A stretch of 64,000 bases of DNA, taken from the NCBI GenBank assembly GCA_010015745.1, contig ML978214.1, positions 1 through 64,000 of the forward strand. Direction: 5' to 3'. Positions 1-10,940 of the stretch are shown here, piece after piece; position 1 is the first letter of the stretch; every line of letters starts with the position of its first letter. The notes beneath the pieces are model-generated. The model was not told where the DNA came from. It made no database searches and saw only the letters and a program-made list of their open reading frames with translations. Position numbers and translations under genes: made by a program. Source of the DNA: Setomelanomma holmii (taxonomy: Eukaryota > Ascomycota > Dothideomycetes > Pleosporales > Phaeosphaeriaceae).

Positions 1-1662
1 CACTTTCAGCGGGCGGACTTAGAATTAGCACAGAAGCACAACAGCCTTTTAAGCTCTAGTGTAATGCTCGGGATAGAATAGTTATATAACGAGCTGTAAT
101 TTGATGGACTTTGGACAAGATGCATGAGCTTCTAACACAGCTACTGCCAGATAAAGCGAGGCGGTCGCATGACGGTTATGCTAAATTGCCGTATCACACG
201 GTAAGCAGAACCTATTTCTAAAAGACTTTGAGAACGGATAGACTTTGTAATTTAAGGCTGCTATTCCGAGAGTCTGTATGCCTCTAGCCCGTTGTTGCAT
301 TTGTTGTGTTGGGGAATGTCTGTGGCGTCCCGCCACGCAGGGTGTCCCGTTACGCAGGGACGGACGTTAGATGATTAAGATTTGCTTACTGTGTCTTGCG
401 AAAAAGCCGTGGCGGCTTTGAGATTGGGCTAGCCCAAACAACGGAACAACTTAACATGTAAGCGATGACAGAGAAAGTGACAGGAATCTCATCAAGTCTT
501 TGGGAGTTGTAGTACCTGCCGAAAGCCTGTAGCTAAACTGTCCTAGATGAGATGATATAAGTAAACATGTCGCTTGCCGAATAGATAAGCCTTCAACCTA
601 ATTATATCCCATTTCCATCTCCATAATAAGCAGTAGCAATAACTCCTTGGTCCGTTCGTCTTCCTGTGAGATGTCTTCGATAACTCTTGCCAACTTTGAA
701 GGACAACAAGACTGCTAAAATACACTATGCAGTTGTTATTTCGCTTCCCAACCTTATAGTCTCGGCACCTGGTGACATCTGTATACGTCAATATTGTATA
801 CACTGTGACTTAGTTTTGTTTGATCAGGTGAGTAATTAGGAAGACAAGTGATAAGGTAAGCTCAGCGTTATTCTCACTTGACACATGCTGAATCGACTCA
901 AAGTATGGTTGGTGTTACCAATCATGAGATTAAAACGATGTATTAACTGCCCCCCAAAACTTTTGGTAGCCACATCTACCGTGACAATGTAGGGCTTGGC
1001 AACTGTGTTACAGCCAATTCTAAAGCAGAGTGAGTCTAATCACATCACGCGCGACGACGCAGAGGGCGAAGTATCATGACTACAGATCGGACTGCCCAGA
1101 CTCGGTGAATGACCCCGAAGAAGTGAGAGCAGAAGCTGTGAGATACCGAGAGCATCTGATACAAGCAGGTGGACAGCTCAGCCGTCAAATCATCGATTTT
1201 CGGACATGAGAGAGTTGATCTGGCGTGGTCTGACCATACTATGTTACCCGGTCAAAGTCATGAGCACTACAGTGCTGAGTGTACTTATTGGCAAGAAGAG
1301 TTAGGAAGCTGCTTATCCTTCGTGCAGTAAGAAAGGTCTCGAAGCCAACCGTGCCAAGAGATTTTGTGGTATACCAATGTTTAACAGCGTGTTTACTCAA
1401 CCGTGAGAAGCTGTTCATAAAAACCACCAATCTGACGATCTCAATCCACAAGATGTATCTCGAGAATCCAATGGCGCCGCCGTCCGTTCGCGTCGCGGCT
1501 GCTCATCTGTCCCGTGCTTCCCTTTGTTATATATAGCGATATCTTGTCGTTTGGTATACGTTCGTGTGGAAAGTGTCAGCATCTACGCCTACTCAGGAGT
1601 AGCGCGTTTCATTACTGATTATGTAATAGGAGGATATATATTCGCTCTCTTTGATATACTTA
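1..1662. other. gene-free, AT-rich left edge
   Basis: I see no supportable coding region here; the open frames are short and match nothing I know. The stretch is visibly richer in A+T than the gene-dense DNA to the right and contains one short GC-rich tandem repeat (327-360). It abuts the broken end of the M24 peptidase gene, so it may be an eroded repeat or transposon relic, but I find no terminal repeat or transposase to prove that. Confidence 0.5.
327..360. repeat. two tandem copies of a 17-bp unit
   Basis: Copy 1 (327-343) reads GTCCCGCCACGCAGGGT and copy 2 (344-360) reads GTCCCGTTACGCAGGGA. They differ by CC versus TT and by the last base. The array is GC-rich inside AT-rich flanks. The CC/TT difference would fit C-to-T mutation. 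It may be the remnant of a repeat-element terminus; no element is recognisable around it. Confidence 0.6.
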
Positions 1663-2238
1663 TCAATCAACCAACTTCTTCCTCAATCCTCCTCTCTCAC
1701 ATGTTGACAGAAAGTGTCCAACAAGATGTCCAGCTATTTGCCCACCAAAACCCCATCCCTCCTCAATTGCAACATCGCACGCAATTCTGTACAGCTTTTC
1801 CCCAGTCATATCAGGCTTCTCCATATAGAGTGACTTGACTTTAGCCCATACCGGCTGAAGTGCATCACGCAGCCTTTTCTTGATTGGGTCATCGCCCAGG
1901 ACAAAAGTGCGTCCAAAATCAGCTTCCCAAGCCTCGAACACAGGACCTAAATCAACAAATAGAATATCATCAGGCTGTATAATGCGATCTGGAGGGTTCT
2001 CGGCATAGGGCAAAAGTGTGTTAGGCCCACTTCGGATGACTCGCTTGTGCCAATGTGTTCGTACACCGTATCGCTTTGCACCTAATTCGTGGATCTCATC
2101 GCTCAGAGTCTTCTCGCTAATTCCGGGGCGAATCAAACGTTGCTCAATTTCCTCGAAGAGTTGTAGGGCTTTGCATTGAGCGTCGCGAAGAAAAGTCGCA
2201 CGTTTTTGCTCCTCTACTGTGGTATCATTATCGACCAT
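1663..2238 (-). pseudogene. C-terminally truncated M24-family (Xaa-Pro aminopeptidase-like) peptidase
   Basis: The 191-residue frame starts with MVDNDTTVEEQKR and is typical of the short fungal/bacterial M24 (creatinase fold) metallopeptidase-like proteins. It has conserved RTHWHKR (about residue 60), an LFVDLGPVFEAWEADFGRT segment with putative metal-binding Asp residues, and GGQIAGHLVGHF with a candidate His. Family members run about 230-250 residues and continue after GHF with a PHER-type segment, a further metal-ligand region and an IGGFYE-like tail. Here the sequence changes to LSTCERGGLRKKLVD and stops. I could not find the missing tail downstream in any minus-strand frame, with or without an intron. 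The start and body look intact, so this is probably a truncated gene that cannot bind metal normally. Confidence 0.6.
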
Positions 2239-2390
2239 GTTTGATGTATTCTACAGAGCTGCGATGCACAGAGACGACTGCTGGCACTCGCGAATAATCG
2301 GTATGCGCTACGAAGCGCTTCGTTGTTGTATCGTCGAAGGTGAGATGGGGAGGGGAAGTTATGTACTGTCGCGGGCAGAAGCTGTTTGCA

Positions 2391-2461
2391 ACGAAAGAGA
2401 CCACGAAAGAGACCACGAAAGAGACCACGAAAGAGACCACGAAAGAGACCACGAAAGAGAC
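2391..2461. repeat. 12-bp tandem repeat, about six copies
   Basis: The unit ACGAAAGAGACC repeats at 2391, 2403, 2415, 2427, 2439 and 2451, the last copy ending in T. It sits about 150 bp upstream of the M24 start. The unit length is a multiple of three, so long chance open frames cross it (RDHERDHE on plus, VSFVVSFV on minus). I regard it as a non-coding minisatellite. Confidence 0.85.
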
Positions 2462-2669
2462 TTTCATAGAATTAGTACTATAAGCACATGTGATATCTGG
2501 GTCTGGCTAATGTTTTCTCCTTGAACAGACGTACCTTTGGTTGCGACGTAGGACTCGATATTGGTGTGGGCGAGGGGACAAGTGCCATTCCTTGATCTAG
2601 GTCTACCGGTATGAGTGTTCGTGCAGACATTGCGGGGATTCACCCGACGCGTGGGGAACATCAAACGCG

Positions 2670-3020
2670 TCAAACTTCAACACGACAACCACTCCACCAA
2701 TTTAAACCCGCATCCGAGGTCAGCTGAACCCTAACCGAGTTGGGAAAACTGAGCGGCCAAGCATAATAGCCTCCAAGCCACGACAAGTGTCCCGACTCCC
2801 CCAACCATCGCATACGATGATTGGTACGAGCTCTGAACATGGCTTCGACAATTTTAGCGCCATCGCATGTAAGGCCAACCGTTCCTGCTGCTTTACTACT
2901 GGATTTGGAAGAGCTGTACCTGCGTCTCGGAGTTGTGGTGATGCTTTGCGTCAATTGAGCCTTGTTTCTGCCCTGCCGAAAGGCTGCACTCAGGCCCCGC
3001 GTGGACTTCAGACCAATCAA
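2670..3020 (-). other. open frame resembling a mitochondrial presequence; gene doubtful
   Basis: The minus frame begins near 3020 and reads GLKSTRGLSAAFRQGRNKA, then a stretch containing TTTPRRRYSSSKSSSK. It is rich in Arg, Ser and Thr with no acidic residue for about 50 residues, as in mitochondrial targeting peptides. There is no in-frame ATG: the first codon is TTG, and going upstream the frame meets TGA before any ATG. After about residue 50 the composition becomes ordinary and matches no family I know. A relic of a first exon is possible, or chance. The rest of 2239-3225 holds nothing else I can support. Confidence 0.22.
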
Positions 3021-3225
3021 CGACTTGCTGCAGTGATTAGTACTGCGAGATATACTGTATTCAAGCCTTTTAAGGCTGGATGGTGGCTGTGAGCTCGGGA
3101 TATGATGTCAAACATCCCATTCAACGATGAGCACGGCAAGCAACCAAGATAAATAGGTAGATCTTATAGCCCTCTATTCCACTCCTCACATCAGTTCATA
3201 TTGTGCAGCCACCACTTCGCCAGTC

Positions 3226-5162
3226 ATGAGAGTGGCCCCATTGTATACCGCGGCATCGGCTGCGGTGATCATCCTACCCACCAGCGCCACTCCCCTCATT
3301 GCCAGAGACAATTCGACATTGCAATATGACTTCACAAATGTGGGACATCCTGATGTGTACTTATTGGCAGGTAGCTAACATTTGCAGCTAACAGCAAGTG
3401 CGACGCTCGACTGGAAGCCTTGTTACGAGAACTTGTGAGTACGAACCACCCACACCATGTTTGGTTTTGCTAATTGAAACAGCACATGTGCAGCATTGAT
3501 TGTACCACTCGACTATGCCAACGCCTCTGCTGGTAACACTACCCTAGACATTATCAAGAAACCAGGCGATACGCCTGATGTGCAAGAAGTCCTCGTCAAC
3601 CCTGGCGGTCCAGGTGGTCAGGCGACTGTGATGGTTCTTACAGACTATGCAGCTATTCAGGACAAGATTGGTACCAAGTATGCGTTGGTAGGTATCGATC
3701 CGCGTGGGACTGGCTCCAGCGGCCCATTGAGCGATTGCTTCTCCGGCTATTCGTTCGTCGCGCGAAATGCATTCCTTTCGAGTACATTGGCGCCAATCGA
3801 CAATTACCACGGCGACTACGTACTCAAGCAAAGCCATCAGTCCATGCTTGAGTATGGCAAATGGTGCTCGCAGATTTACTCCGTCAACGGCACGGCAAGA
3901 TATGCTGGCACCGTAGCCACGGCACAGGATATGCTTCACTACATTCAACTTCGCGCAAAGGACCTCGGGAAGAACCCCGACGATGCAAAATTGTGGTACT
4001 ACGGTATCAGTTATGGAACTATTCTTGGTCCCACTTTCGCCTCACTGTACCCGGACAAAGTCGAACGCATGATCCTCGATGGCGTACTCGAACTTGAGGA
4101 CCAGTTCAATGGCGGCTGGGAGAGCTCTCTTGCCGACAGCGACGAAGCCACACGTTTCTGGTTCAAGCGCTGTTTCGAAGCCGGACCCCAGCTCTGTGCG
4201 TCCAGTACAAACGCTACGTCTTGGCAGGAAATCGAACAACGTTTCTGGGCTCTTTTCAATCAGTTGAAAGACGATCCAATCGGACTAGGTGACCCGACCT
4301 CACAAACCGCCATCGATCTTGCCGAGTCGGGCGTGATTGTTACGCCCCACATCTTCACATGGCAAGACCTTGCAAATATGTTCTTCGGTGTATCGTACAT
4401 TCTCGCTCCGGTATACTATTCGTACCTCGATCTCATACTGGTGGAGCTTGCCTCTGGTAATTATAGTCAGCTTCAGGGCCTCGCTACGGCGGCTCAGATC
4501 TCATCGTATGCACCTGCGTATGATGATCGCATGGCGAGGACGTTGATTAATTGCTTGGATGCGAACGGGCGCTCAAATTACACAGACTTTGAAGATTTCA
4601 AAGGCTTCGTTGACTTCATGTCGAATGGGAGTGTCTACAACGGACGCAAGATCGCGACATTCAGTGGATCGATCTGCAGTCAGCTCAACGTCTTCCCACC
4701 AGAATCTCAAGCCTTCGATGGTAAGTGCCCCATCAATACGACTTGCATGACTTCAGGTCTAATGATTTTAGGAATCCCCAGAATTGGTGACAAGAAAGTC
4801 CCAATCCTCTTCATCAGCGGCATCGCAGACCCCGTTACCCCCCTACCATCCGCAGAAAATATGCAAACGTACTTCCCTGGCTCGGGGTTATTGAAGTGGA
4901 ATAATAGCGGCGTAAGCTTCACCATCTCAGAGTATTGCAACGAAGATATACTGACTATAACGCATAGCACTGCGCGCATTTCCAAAAGACAGCTTGCGTC
5001 TCGCAACATGAGAAACAGTTCATGCTCGATGGCACACTGCCACCGGCCAATACCACCTGCGAAGTCGATCAGCCAAACCCGTTCCTGGCTTATGCGGAGG
5101 AGCTGGCAAATGCAAACAGTACCACTAGTGGTTCCACTACTGGAACGACTAGTCGGGTTTGA
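3226..5162 (+). CDS. secreted TAP-like serine peptidase (alpha/beta hydrolase)
   Basis: Five exons are inferred: 3226-3339, 3388-3434, 3483-4720, 4772-4911 and 4968-5162 (577 aa). The introns are 48, 48, 51 and 56 nt with GT-AG ends. The N-terminus MRVAPLYTAASAAVIILPTS is a signal peptide, followed by several N-glycosylation sequons. Exons 2-3 give the family opening WKPCYENFTCAALIVPLDYA. The oxyanion segment NPGGPGG is near residue 90, the nucleophile lies in YGISYGTILG, the acid in SGIADPVTPL and the base in SGHCAHF, reached only after splicing out the last intron. This matches Streptomyces-type tripeptidyl aminopeptidases and their fungal secreted relatives (TAP-like C-terminal domain). 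It probably trims peptides outside the cell. The tail is Ser/Thr-rich (TTSGSTTGTTSRV). The catalytic set is complete and the gene looks functional. Confidence 0.88.
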
Positions 5163-5255
5163 GGTATTAATGGTAATGCGAGCATAGCAAGTGATCTGTA
5201 TGTCTACATTGCAACGAATCCAATAACTGCCAAGTCCCTTCCAATGTACTGTCTT

Positions 5256-5579
5256 TCACTTCCTCTTCGCAACCTTTGGAATGCCACCCTTGCCCGATCG
5301 CGCACTCCTCTCCGCGAGCTGTTTCTTCCTCACCCTCTCTGCTTCTTCCCTTGCTTTCTCAGCAAATAATCCAGGACAAGCCTCGCCTCTCCCGCACTCC
5401 TCGTCGGTCTCGCAGCGCCTTTGCTCAACACTGTCGCACTGTGCACGTCTGCTTTCAGCGGGAGCACATGAGATCGCGACTGAGAATTCGCAGCCACAGG
5501 GTTTGTGGACGGTTGTGTCGATGTGGCACATTTGGATGAGGATAATGTGCAATACGAGAAGCGTGTGTGATTTTGGCAT
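5256..5579 (-). CDS. small secreted cysteine-containing protein, unknown function
   Basis: Starting at the Met at 5579 the product is about 107 aa. MPKSHTLLVLHIILIQM is a plausible signal peptide. A Cys-rich middle follows (PCGCEF, then C at SCAP, QCDS, RRCET, EECGRG, EACPG, about eight Cys), and then a charged Ala/Arg/Lys tail ending PKVAKRK. An upstream in-frame Met at 5642 would hide the signal, so I prefer 5579. It is convergent with the peptidase upstream and shares no pathway hint with it. I recognise no family; small secreted Cys proteins of this size are common in plant- or substrate-associated fungi. An unseen intron is possible. Confidence 0.45.
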   Translation of the reverse strand: MPKSHTLLVLHIILIQMCHIDTTVHKPCGCEFSVAISCAPAESRRAQCDSVEQRRCETDEECGRGEACPGLFAEKAREEAERVRKKQLAERSARSGKGGIPKVAKRK

Positions 5580-5802
5580 GGCAGCATGGCGAGATACCTC
5601 CATAAAGTGATGGACATGCTTGCGAGTATGATGCTTGTACATGTCAAATGACCATGACTTGAACAGTCACGAGATTCCAGTAAATAATCCAACGACCTCG
5701 GTCTTGGCATATAAGCACAAACATAGGTATGCCCGTAGTCCTCCTCCCAGCGTGACCGCTGCTCGTGCTCAACTCTCGAAAGAGAATTACAGTAATCTGT
5801 AC

Positions 5803-7737
5803 TCACCCCAACCGCGCTCCACCACCGCTGTATTTTCCTTCCGGTCCCTCGAGATGTGCATCGAGTACCGCTGATCGCCCATTAAGCACAGACTTGATAG
5901 CCTCGGGAAGCAGCTTGCCCAGCTCCTCCGCGGTGCTCGCATGTGCAGCCCAGATCTCGCCGCCAGACGCCGCCTTTGCTATACCGGAATAGTCTGGCGT
6001 CGGCGCAAAGCTAATATTGAGCTCCTCGTTGCTGACCTTCGACCCTTCTCCATCAGGATGTACCAAGAGCAAAGACTTTCGTGGTGCGTTCCAGCCTTTG
6101 TTGTTAAGAACAATAGTGAGAACGGGAATCTTGTAGCGTTGCGAAATCCAGTACACAGAGCCGGGAACTGAGAAGAGATATGTGCCGTCACCCACGATCT
6201 GGCACACAAACTGCTTCTTGCCTTCTGTGTCCGTAGCCAGTTTGATACCGAGCGCTCCGCCGCCGGACCAACCAAGGCCGCCGCCTCCACAGTTTATCCA
6301 CGAGCCAGGAAGCGTCGCTTGGATCTGGTCGGCAACGAAGCCGGTTTGTGTGACTGCCTCGATGGCCCAGATCGTGTCGTTGGGGCAGAGCTTCTTGAGC
6401 TGGGAGCAGAGGTATGGCGTGCCGAAGTGCCCCTGGTCGTCGACCTTGGCTTCACTTGCTATTGTCTCGAGCTTCTTCTTGTGCGACTCCTGGAGGGCAG
6501 ACCACCGCTGTGAGAAGAGCTGGCTAGAGAGCTTCTCCTTGAGAGTCGACTCCAGGTAGCCGTTGAGCTGACTGAGAGAGGTGCACGCGTCTGCTCGATA
6601 GCGTTGGATTGCATTCAGGTAGAAGACGGGCATTTGTTGCTTCAGTGGATCCACATCGACATGGAAGATTTTGGCGCCGTCCTTGGGATGACATTGCGTG
6701 TTGATCCAGGGCACATCGCAGTCGATGACCAAGATGACGTCGGCTGTTTTTATGCTCGGGTCGTTGCCGTATCGGAGGCCCAGCCATGCTGGGTGATTCG
6801 CGGGGAAGCACATGTCGCTGCCTCCAGTGTCGAGCACGCGCAGGCCCTTGACATTGTCTGCCAGCTGTACAAGCTCCCTGACCGCTGCATGGTTCCTTCC
6901 TGTGTATCCAGCAACGACGAGCGGCTCTTGCCCGTTGACGAGAGCTTCCGCAATTGTCTTGACGCCGCTAGGTGGCAGCGCTGACGGCTCGACCGGGTGC
7001 CAGTACTCGAGCTCCAGCTTGTACTGTGTCAGGTCCTCCTCCATAGGCTCTCTCGCGCCGTAGAGGTAGACTGGACCTTTGGGATCGCTCGTCGCAAATG
7101 AAAGGGCGCGGTTGACCAGTTGCTATCTCCATGTCAGCCGATCAGACTTCTTCGTCTTGGAGTATCTGCTCACCTTGACATTCTTTCCAGACTTGATCTC
7201 GCCAGTGTATCTGCAGTACTGAGCCACAATCTGCTTCTGGTCTGGTACATCCTGTATCCAGTGAATGTATTCTGTCCGACTTCCGCGCATCTCGCCCTCG
7301 ATGGTGAAGGGCGACAGCCCAGCGAAGATCAACACGGGTGCTCGACCGCACGAGGCATTGTGTACGGCCGCACCGAGGCCTTGGGTTCCGACATCAACGT
7401 GTACAATTACACACTGGGGCTTGCCGCTCAACCGCGCATAGCCGTCAGCCATGGAAAGAGCGACCATCTGCAAGCAATCAGTTTGGCAGGTGCACGCCAT
7501 TGAGAGGAAAACGCACCTCATTTGGACAGGTGATGATCCTGGGGAATTGGCCTTTCTTCTCATTCTGCCCTTTCACAATAGCTTCAATGATGGAAGGATG
7601 GTCGCTTCCCAAGTTGACGAAGACGTGTGAGACGCCATACTCCCAGAGCGCCTCGAAAAAGGCGAAAGATGCCGTGTAGCTGTCGCGACGTTAGTCAAGA
7701 GGCTGGTACTGTAACAGCTGAGATATGCCTACACCAT
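5803..7737 (-). CDS. ThDP-dependent decarboxylase/acetolactate synthase-like enzyme
   Basis: Four exons are inferred: 7737-7733, 7679-7517, 7467-7174 and 7122-5803, with introns of 53, 49 and 51 nt (593 aa). The first codons join as M-V-Y-T-A-S-F. The PYR domain has NLGSDHPSI and the cofactor-activating Glu in CPNEMVALSMADGYARL, split by intron 2. The central domain carries EPLVVAGYTGRN and ADVILVIDCDVPW. The C-terminal PP domain has the ThDP/Mg motif GDGTYLFSV followed about 25 residues later by LNNKGWN. The layout is that of benzoylformate decarboxylase/acetolactate synthase-type enzymes. There is no mitochondrial presequence, so it is unlikely to be the Ilv2 catalytic subunit. The substrate is unknown, perhaps a 2-oxo acid in catabolism or secondary metabolism. 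Confidence 0.85.
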
Positions 7738-8705
7738 GGTATTGATCGACTGCCAATCAGCTGCCCCTGATATCTTCAAGTGAGCTTCGGAATGGGTTCT
7801 GAGAGGTGGTCTCGCGCAAGAAGGGCTATGAACGATGCAAGACCGAGGCTCGCGCCCACGAGGGGAATTGTGTCCCTCATGACAGCAATCGCTCCTGCAC
7901 GGCACAATTGCCCCACCATTGCGCGGGGAAAACGCGTTGTGGTTGAGGAAGTCGTCAGGGTCCCAAAGCATGGCAATCGCGTCGGCACCGAAATGCGGCC
8001 AACGGCATTCCGCGGCTAGCAGCGTCGCCATTTCGATCAGCGTTCCGACCATGACACTGCAATCGTTTCCTCATGAACCTCATCTCGTCTACCCAAGCCA
8101 TGGTTTTTGATTTGACGGTGGGGTTTCGAGTGAAGCTTGAACATGCTATGTCACAATACGGCGCCTGGTTAGACATCGTTGTCTTTATCTTCTTCCGAAT
8201 GAGCTCGACACGGGCATATTCCGCACCACACTGTGATAGCGATAACGGACTGCTGTGCATCACATCCTCGTCAACCGCCTCCACCATCATCATGAGGCTT
8301 CTGCATCCACCCGACGATTCATCATACAGACTCGCAACACAGTGAAAGTGGAGCCGTACGTATACATATACTGATGCACGTCCTAGGTGCTGTTCAAAGT
8401 AAATGCCAAGAAGGGCAGTCACATTTGCTACCAGGAGAAGCCATGATTGACAAGCATGGATTCCAATGTATGCTTCGTTAATCGTTTCCATCTTCATTAT
8501 CCATTGTTCATTGTTCAGCTGTGGTCAAAACAATCCGCTGCAGGGTCACACGCGAGGGATGCCATGCTGCGACGACATCGACGCGAAACACGTTTCATCT
8601 GGCCAACCATGGTTCCTTCCGAACATTCAATTGTCCACGATCCGCTCATGAAAACATACAGCAGTCCCTCGCCATCTGATTTGCGCATTGAATCCATACT
8701 TCGTC
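7738..8705. other. intergenic, one unexplained hydrophobic frame
   Basis: This is the head-to-head space between the ThDP enzyme and the SET gene. A minus-strand frame at 7776-7988 encodes a hydrophobic stretch (AVMRDTIPLVGASLGLASFI) and another frame at 7729-8052 overlaps it. Neither joins cleanly to a start or to a known family. I treat the stretch as promoter DNA with possible coding relics. Confidence 0.4.
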
Positions 8706-9758
8706 ATGTTGTGGTACAGTTTGCTCGTGTCTCTGTTCTTTCTCTTCCCTTCAACCCTCGCCAGCAGACTTTCATGTTCTTGGGCAGACCGCTTCACCAC
8801 CTCCACGATATGTCCAGGGCCTCCAGTTACATACCATGTTCAGCATAGCACTGGAAAAGGTCTTGGGGTGTTTGCAGCTCATGACCTGGATGTCGGCGAT
8901 GTGATCCTGCGCGAGACGCCACCAATCATAATCACACCATCTGCATATATAAGAGAGAAGAGCTACCCCATGGCTGAAATTACAAAGCTTGTCCGCAAAG
9001 AATTTGAAGCGCTGCCACCTATCCAGCAAGAGGAGATCATGTCGCTGACCTATCACGGGACGGCAGTCGAGATGGAGACTATGGACAGGCTTGGCATCAT
9101 CTTTCGGACCAACGCATACAATACGGGTAGCAACATTGGTCTCTTCCCGAAAATTGCTCGCATCAACCACTCGTGCCGGCCGAATGCTAGCTACTACTGG
9201 AGCGAGAAGCTGAACAAGCGCATTGTCTTCGTTTCACAAAAGACCAGAAAAGGCGAGGAGATCTTCGTGTCGTATATACCACTGCTCATGACACAAGAGC
9301 ACCGACAAAGGCGACTCGACCGCTATGGCTTCCAATGCACCTGCAACGCCTGTGCACAAGAACGTAGCGCGAAGGCAGCCAGCGATGAGCGGCGCGTCAC
9401 CCTTTCCCAAGCATTCAACGACTTCGAGCCTCAATTGACACTCACTCCACCCAAAACCCAGAAAGGCAGACAGCAAGCCCACAAGAATGCAAAGGCAAGC
9501 CTACAGCTTCTGGAAGTGGTACAGCAAGAGCAGCTGGTCGATTACTATGCAAAGGCCTACCGAATCGCAGCATTCAGCCATGCCAGGATCGAAGATTGGG
9601 AGCCAGCAGTAATCTGGGCAAACAAAGGCTATGAGCTCAAGTACATCGAGGACCCCGATTCGTGGAGTACGCAGGAGATGCACAATCTTACGAGCAACTT
9701 CATCGCGAATTGGGAAAACGAGCTACAAAGGAAGTCGCAACAACAGAACTGGCGTTAG
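8706..9758 (+). CDS. SET-domain protein with N-terminal signal peptide
   Basis: Single exon, 350 aa from the first ATG at 8706; the frame is open further upstream only through a TTG. The N-terminus MLWYSLLVSLFFLFPSTLA is a strong signal peptide or anchor. The SET domain follows: GKGLGVFA near residue 50, the pseudoknot motif RINHSCRPNASYYW near 150, GEEIFVSY near 183, and the Cys cluster FQCTCNACA near 210. The C-terminal half is helical and TPR-like. The arrangement resembles fungal SMYD/SET5-like proteins, which transfer methyl groups from SAM to lysines. The leader is odd for a nuclear or cytosolic methyltransferase and suggests the secretory route, though a subgroup of fungal SET proteins with leaders exists. 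All catalytic motifs are present. Confidence 0.85.
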   Translation: MLWYSLLVSLFFLFPSTLASRLSCSWADRFTTSTICPGPPVTYHVQHSTGKGLGVFAAHDLDVGDVILRETPPIIITPSAYIREKSYPMAEITKLVRKEFEALPPIQQEEIMSLTYHGTAVEMETMDRLGIIFRTNAYNTGSNIGLFPKIARINHSCRPNASYYWSEKLNKRIVFVSQKTRKGEEIFVSYIPLLMTQEHRQRRLDRYGFQCTCNACAQERSAKAASDERRVTLSQAFNDFEPQLTLTPPKTQKGRQQAHKNAKASLQLLEVVQQEQLVDYYAKAYRIAAFSHARIEDWEPAVIWANKGYELKYIEDPDSWSTQEMHNLTSNFIANWENELQRKSQQQNWR

Positions 9759-10036
9759 ACGCACACAACACGTTTAAGCTCACTGGATTATGGTCTAGCG
9801 TGCACTTCGTCCGGGCACTCGGTATCCAAGCCCGTAGCCATGGTTCGCGGCCCTGTACAGCCGTTAATTTAGCCTAATCCGTGTCTCTACGCCACACATC
9901 CTGGCCTTCTAGAGCGCGACACATTCACGACGTCTTTTCATTGAAGCACATCACTCAACATCATACAGTACCGCTCAAGGTGCATCATACTTTCCCAGTA
10001 TCCTTCTGCGTCACAACAATCGAGTACGACTTCACC
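9759..10036. other. short intergenic region
   Basis: This lies between two plus-strand genes and presumably holds the SET terminator and the promoter of the next gene. The following frame is open upstream to 9881, but the ATG at 10037 (context CTTCACCATGACC) is the natural start. Nothing else is visible. Confidence 0.5.
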
Positions 10037-10927
10037 ATGACCACCACCAACCGCCTCATCGACGCCAACACCCACGCACGCAAGAAACCAATGCGCATCC
10101 TCGTCCTAGGCATGTGCCGCACGGGAACAACAACCATGTCCATCGCGCTCCGCAAATTAGGCTACACACCGCACCAAATGCGCGAAGTCCTCGTCAACCC
10201 CACTGAACTCGCGCTCTGGCAAGAAGCCATCAACGTCACGCTTCTGTCCGCTCAGGACCGACCACTGGCGCAACGAAACATGGCTCCCTATGGCTGGCCA
10301 GAGTTCGACAAGTTACTTGCGGATTATGATGTTGTTATGGATCTACCTGGCTGCGTGTTTGCGAAAGAACTTGTCGACGCGTATCCGGATGCGAAAGTCA
10401 TCCTGACCACGAGGAACTACGATGACTGGGAAGAAAGTATGAAAAACAGTATATGGTGCTTGTGTACATGGCGCTTATTTGCGCTTGCGCGGTACTTTGA
10501 CATTTCGCAAATGGCGCCGCTCACGCACTTGATTCACTCCGTTTTCCGGGTTCATAATGGGAGTACGTATGGTGGACCCGTGTCTAAAGCTGCGTACGAG
10601 AAGCATTACGCTACTGTGCGCTCACTCGTCCCGAAGGGAAGATTGCTGGAACTCGACCCGGATACGTCGGACTGGGAACCGTTGTGCAAGTTCCTGGATC
10701 GCGAGATACCCAAAGAGTCATTTCCAAAGATGGCAGAAGAAAAGAGCATGCGGGTAAATCTAGAGAATGCGTGGTGGGACTTCGTACATTATGTTGCGTT
10801 GATGTGCGCACTACCCGGTGGAGTGTTCTTACTAGGCATAGTGGCATATGTGTACGCCGATGCATTTAGGGAGATGAGAGATGAGTACATCCTCATACCT
10901 TTAAGGGAGTATTTGGATCGACTATGA
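10037..10927 (+). CDS. sulfotransferase-family P-loop protein with C-terminal membrane helix
   Basis: Single exon, 296 aa. The PAPS/P-loop motif is near residue 18 (MRILVLGMCRTGTTTM), followed by ALRKLGYTPHQM. Further family landmarks are a DLPGCVFAKELVDAYPDAKV segment, where the strand before LTTR would bind the 3'-phosphate, and the YDDWEESM motif. A hydrophobic helix (YVALMCALPGGVFLLGIVAY) lies close to the C-terminus, as in many fungal members of the large sulfotransferase-like family often annotated as NAD-dependent epimerase or hypothetical. The substrate is unknown. Membrane anchoring by the tail is likely. The gene is intact. Confidence 0.8.
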   Translation: MTTTNRLIDANTHARKKPMRILVLGMCRTGTTTMSIALRKLGYTPHQMREVLVNPTELALWQEAINVTLLSAQDRPLAQRNMAPYGWPEFDKLLADYDVVMDLPGCVFAKELVDAYPDAKVILTTRNYDDWEESMKNSIWCLCTWRLFALARYFDISQMAPLTHLIHSVFRVHNGSTYGGPVSKAAYEKHYATVRSLVPKGRLLELDPDTSDWEPLCKFLDREIPKESFPKMAEEKSMRVNLENAWWDFVHYVALMCALPGGVFLLGIVAYVYADAFREMRDEYILIPLREYLDRL

Positions 10928-10940
10928 ATAGGACGGCTAG

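Noticed and set aside
2219..2524. Open frame with RDHERDHE repeats
   Set aside because: It is created by the 12-bp minisatellite, whose unit is a multiple of three; it overlaps the start of the M24 gene on the other strand.
7729..8052. Upstream exon of the ThDP enzyme
   Set aside because: The frame ends with the Met that starts the enzyme, but the upstream residues show no ThDP-family similarity and family N-termini begin near YTASFAFFEAL.
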